NCBI GenBank assembly: GCA_025929805.1
Contig: JAICPP010000122.1
Coordinates: forward strand, 1-9,366
Length of the DNA: 9,366 nucleotides
Reading direction: 5' to 3'
Origin: Gemmatimonadales bacterium
GTDB taxonomy: Bacteria > Gemmatimonadota > Gemmatimonadetes > Gemmatimonadales > GWC2-71-9
The notes under the pieces: generated by a model
What the model was told of the DNA's origin: nothing
Databases searched by the model: none
The model's input: only the letters and a program-made list of their open reading frames with translations
Shown: positions 7,237-9,366 of the stretch, one piece after another
How the letters are laid out: each line of letters starts with the position of its first letter
Numbering within the stretch: the stretch's first letter is position 1
Position numbers and translations under genes: made by a program

Positions 7237-7880
7237 GCGGCCCCATTCGCGTGCTGGTAGCAGACGACCACATGGTGGTGCGGAGCGGCATTCGCCATGT
7301 GCTGGAGAGCGAGGCCGACTTCGAGGTAGTGGGAGAAGCAGCCACGGGTTCCGAGGCGATCACGCTCGCGTCAGACCTCCGGCCGGATGTCGTCGTGCTC
7401 GACATATCCATGCCCGATCTCTCAGGCCTGGAGGTCGCTGCGCAGCTGAGAGGGTCCAGTACGACTCGGGTACTGATACTGAGCATGCACAACAATGCCG
7501 AGTACGTCCTGGAGAGCGTTCGCGCCGGCGCCCACGGGTATCTTCTGAAGGACACGGCTGCCACCGAGCTTCGAACTGCCATCCGGGCCGTGTGTCGGGG
7601 TGAGTCCTACTTCAGCCCCCCGGTAGCCAGCCGGCTCTCCGCTGCGGTTCGAGGTGAGCACGAAGCCCAGCATTCCGGACTGGACCAGCTCACGGGTCGC
7701 GAACGGGAAGTGCTCCTCGGCATAGTTCGAGGACAGACGAACAAGGAGATCGCGGCAGAACTGGGGATCAGCCACCGGACGGTGGAAACTCACCGGGAAA
7801 GCCTCATGCGGAAGCTGCAGATTCGGACGGTAGCCGAGCTCACCCGCTTTGCGATCAGCGCCGGAATCGTGCAATCTTGA
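7233..7880 (+). CDS. NarL/LuxR-family response regulator
   Basis: A 215-residue, two-domain transcription regulator. The receiver domain (1-120) has the acidic pair D11/D12, phosphoacceptor D57 in 'VVVLDISMPD', S84 in 'ILSMHNN' and K106 in 'GYLLKD', so all catalytic positions are present. The LuxR-type helix-turn-helix (about 150-210) includes 'LTGREREVLLGI' and the recognition region 'TNKEIAAELGISHRTVETH'. It starts with ATGA overlapping the kinase stop, and GAGGG at 7222-7226 gives good spacing, so the two are translationally coupled and almost certainly cognate. Targets are not visible. It is followed after 13 bases by a ferrochelatase gene, which may simply be co-transcribed or may be under its control. 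Confidence 0.95.
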   Translation: MSGPIRVLVADDHMVVRSGIRHVLESEADFEVVGEAATGSEAITLASDLRPDVVVLDISMPDLSGLEVAAQLRGSSTTRVLILSMHNNAEYVLESVRAGAHGYLLKDTAATELRTAIRAVCRGESYFSPPVASRLSAAVRGEHEAQHSGLDQLTGREREVLLGIVRGQTNKEIAAELGISHRTVETHRESLMRKLQIRTVAELTRFAISAGIVQS

Positions 7881-7893
7881 ATTGTCACCGCTA

Positions 7894-9045
7894 ATGTTCC
7901 CTGAAATGACTGACCTTAAGCCGTATACCCCATCCGCAACCCCTGCGGCAGAGCAGTCGGCGACTCCCCAAACGGGGATCGTGATGCTCAATCTGGGTGG
8001 ACCCGCCACGCTCGACGACGTGCAGCCGTTTCTGCTCGAGCTGTTCGCCGACCGCGAGATCATTCAACTGCCTTTCCAGCGGTGGCTTGGCCCGTTCATC
8101 GCACGCCGGAGGACCCCAAAGGTGCGAGGGCTGTACGCCAATATTGGCGGAGGATCGCCCATTCTTCGATATACCGAGGCTCAAGGTCGCGGCATGGTGG
8201 CCAAGCTCGACCGGCTGTCGCCCAGCACCGCACCACACAAGTTCTATGTTGCCTTCCGCTACACGAGGCCGAGCAGCGAGGATGCACTGCGGGCAATGCA
8301 GGCAGATGGAATCAAACGGGCGGTGGCCTTCACCCAGTATCCCCAGTTCTCCTGCAGCACAACCGGCTCCAGTCTGAACGAACTATGGCGGGCCTCCGCC
8401 CGCACCGGACTGCGGGATGCGTTCCGGTGGAGCATCATAGATCGATGGCCGGTACACCCTGGCTTCATCGAGGCAATGACCGAGACGGTACGAGAGGGGT
8501 TGAGTCAGTTTGCGCCGGCAGACCGGAGTAAGGTCCTGATCCTGTACAGCGCGCACTCACTGCCGCTGGACGTCATCGATCGGGGGGACTCGTATCCCCA
8601 GGAGGTGGGTGCCAGCGTGCAGCGAGTTGTGGAGAGCCTCGAGGCGCCCAACCCCTATATCCTGGCGTACCAATCGGACGTGGGTCCGGTCCGCTGGTTG
8701 GGCCCGAGTACCGAGCAAGTGATCCGGCGGCTAGGGGCGCGGGGGGTGAAGCAGCTGCTGGTCGTGCCCATTGCGTTCACCAGCGATCACATCGAAACCC
8801 TGTCCGAGCTCGATCGGGAGTATGGAGAGGTCGCACATCAGGTAGGTATTACGCAGTACGTGCGAGCGCCGGCGCTCAATGACCGGCCTCGTTTTCTCGA
8901 AGGATTGGCAGAGATCGTTCGCGACCACCTCGAGTCAGGGGCACTGTACAGCACCCAGTACCCCGTCAAGTGTGCCGGCTGCACCAACCCTCAATGCCGG
9001 AACATCCTGAATCCCGCATCGTCTGCGGCGGTCCAGCGCGGGTAG
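7894..9045 (+). CDS. hemH: Ferrochelatase, eukaryote-like with [2Fe-2S] cysteine set
   Basis: A 383-residue protoporphyrin ferrochelatase that inserts ferrous iron into protoporphyrin IX, the last step of heme b synthesis. Family marks are 'GIVMLNLGGP', 'IGGGSPI', 'FRYTRP', catalytic H221 in 'LYSAHSLP', and E301 in 'SDHIETLSELD'. Unusually, it matches the human enzyme, as I recall it, almost without gaps: C154 in 'FSCSTTGSS' and C360, C363 and C368 in 'CAGCTNPQC' fall at human C196, C403, C406 and C411, the four [2Fe-2S] ligands. H221 and E301 equal human H263 and E343. The position of human M76 is Leu34. A proline-alanine-threonine-rich stretch of about 24 residues precedes the core. ATG 7894 is used; ATG 7906 is equally possible, as neither has a clear ribosome binding site. 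It lies 13 bases after the response regulator, likely in the same transcript. Confidence 0.95.
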   Translation: MFPEMTDLKPYTPSATPAAEQSATPQTGIVMLNLGGPATLDDVQPFLLELFADREIIQLPFQRWLGPFIARRRTPKVRGLYANIGGGSPILRYTEAQGRGMVAKLDRLSPSTAPHKFYVAFRYTRPSSEDALRAMQADGIKRAVAFTQYPQFSCSTTGSSLNELWRASARTGLRDAFRWSIIDRWPVHPGFIEAMTETVREGLSQFAPADRSKVLILYSAHSLPLDVIDRGDSYPQEVGASVQRVVESLEAPNPYILAYQSDVGPVRWLGPSTEQVIRRLGARGVKQLLVVPIAFTSDHIETLSELDREYGEVAHQVGITQYVRAPALNDRPRFLEGLAEIVRDHLESGALYSTQYPVKCAGCTNPQCRNILNPASSAAVQRG

Positions 9046-9366
9046 TCAGCTCTTCGGTACCGGGGGCTCCTCGAAGGAGGAGAGCTCGGACGTTTCGATT
9101 TCCGCCCGTAAGTTTCGACTAACCGGGTAAAGCACCCGCCGGACCAGCCGCTCAGCCATCCGCCTGACCACCTGCCGCTGAGACTCCGATAGGGTGTCCA
9201 GTTGAGCCAGAGCCCAAGCCGACTCTTGCTCGGCCAACTCATGGCTGAGCCGATGCAACTCCGCGAGCCGGGGAGCGGCTACTTGGCCCCGGAGACTCAG
9301 ACCCAGCCGAATCAGCTCGTCTTCGATGACCGCTTCGGCCTCTGCCAGCGCCGCGGACGGAGTGCC
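9046..9366 (-). CDS. hemA: Glutamyl-tRNA reductase, C-terminal dimerisation domain (5' part outside window)
   Basis: The frame is open from the window edge and ends in TGA (complement of 9046-9048), giving the last 106 residues. The helical pattern fits the C-terminal dimerisation domain of glutamyl-tRNA reductase: 'AEAEAVIEDELIRLGLSLRG', then 'PRLAELHRLSHELAEQE', 'ALAQLDTLSESQRQVVRRMAERLVRRVL' and 'YPVSRNLR', which matches the usual lysine/arginine-rich helix followed by a proline and a leucine-arginine pair. The enzyme reduces glutamyl-tRNA to glutamate-1-semialdehyde, the first committed step of C5-pathway tetrapyrrole synthesis. The catalytic cysteine and NADPH domains lie outside the window. 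The convergent ferrochelatase neighbour strengthens the call. Other helical C-termini cannot be fully excluded from this fragment alone. Confidence 0.82.
   Translation of the reverse strand, partial: GTPSAALAEAEAVIEDELIRLGLSLRGQVAAPRLAELHRLSHELAEQESAWALAQLDTLSESQRQVVRRMAERLVRRVLYPVSRNLRAEIETSELSSFEEPPVPKS

Noticed and set aside
9067..9079. CTCCT-CGA-AGGAG hairpin as an intrinsic terminator of hemH
   Set aside because: The stem is only five base pairs, has no T-run after it, and lies in hemA coding sequence, where it encodes a Ser-Ser-Phe-Glu-Glu stretch. It is mentioned only as part of the convergent-end observation.

Overview
The window is 9366 bases of GC-rich, gene-dense bacterial chromosome, with no gap over 60 bases between genes. 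Overall gene style suggests Gemmatimonadota or a similar soil phylum (Acidobacteriota, Myxococcota). Cues are GC-rich codon use, a DUF885 lipoprotein, a NarL-type two-component pair whose sensor has a 7-TM N-terminus, and a polysaccharide-locus methyltransferase and kinase-like fusion. The phylum is an inference from gestalt, with no rRNA or marker phylogeny available here. No tRNA, rRNA, CRISPR array, insertion sequence or integrase was seen.

Region 1 (1-3676, + strand) is a tight run of four genes that looks like the end of a cell-surface glycan locus. It holds a 5'-truncated FemAB/GNAT-like acyltransferase, a formyltransferase of the methionyl-tRNA/sugar formyltransferase fold, a class I SAM methyltransferase of a type usual in polysaccharide clusters, and a nucleotidyltransferase-like plus thymidylate-kinase-like fusion. 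The fusion lacks the Walker A lysine (Met instead) and the DR of the usual DRY-type motif, while its nucleotidyltransferase-like DxD is intact. No glycosyltransferase lies in the window.

Region 2 (3701-5401, - strand) is a single DUF885 lipoprotein with a zincin-like HExxPGH motif. It converges on the glycan run and diverges from the next operon across a 56-base spacer.

Region 3 (5458-9045, + strand) is a probable three-gene transcription unit. A membrane sensor histidine kinase (7 TM, GAF, HisKA_3, HATPase) overlaps a NarL/LuxR-type response regulator by ATGA, and 13 bases later comes a ferrochelatase. The ferrochelatase is strikingly like the animal mitochondrial enzyme and keeps all four cysteines that bind the [2Fe-2S] cluster in the human protein. 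This is the most interesting protein in the window, followed by the degenerate kinase fusion.

Region 4 (9046-9366, - strand) is the C-terminal end of glutamyl-tRNA reductase, stop-to-stop with the ferrochelatase with no base between. The first committed and the last steps of heme synthesis therefore meet tail to tail.
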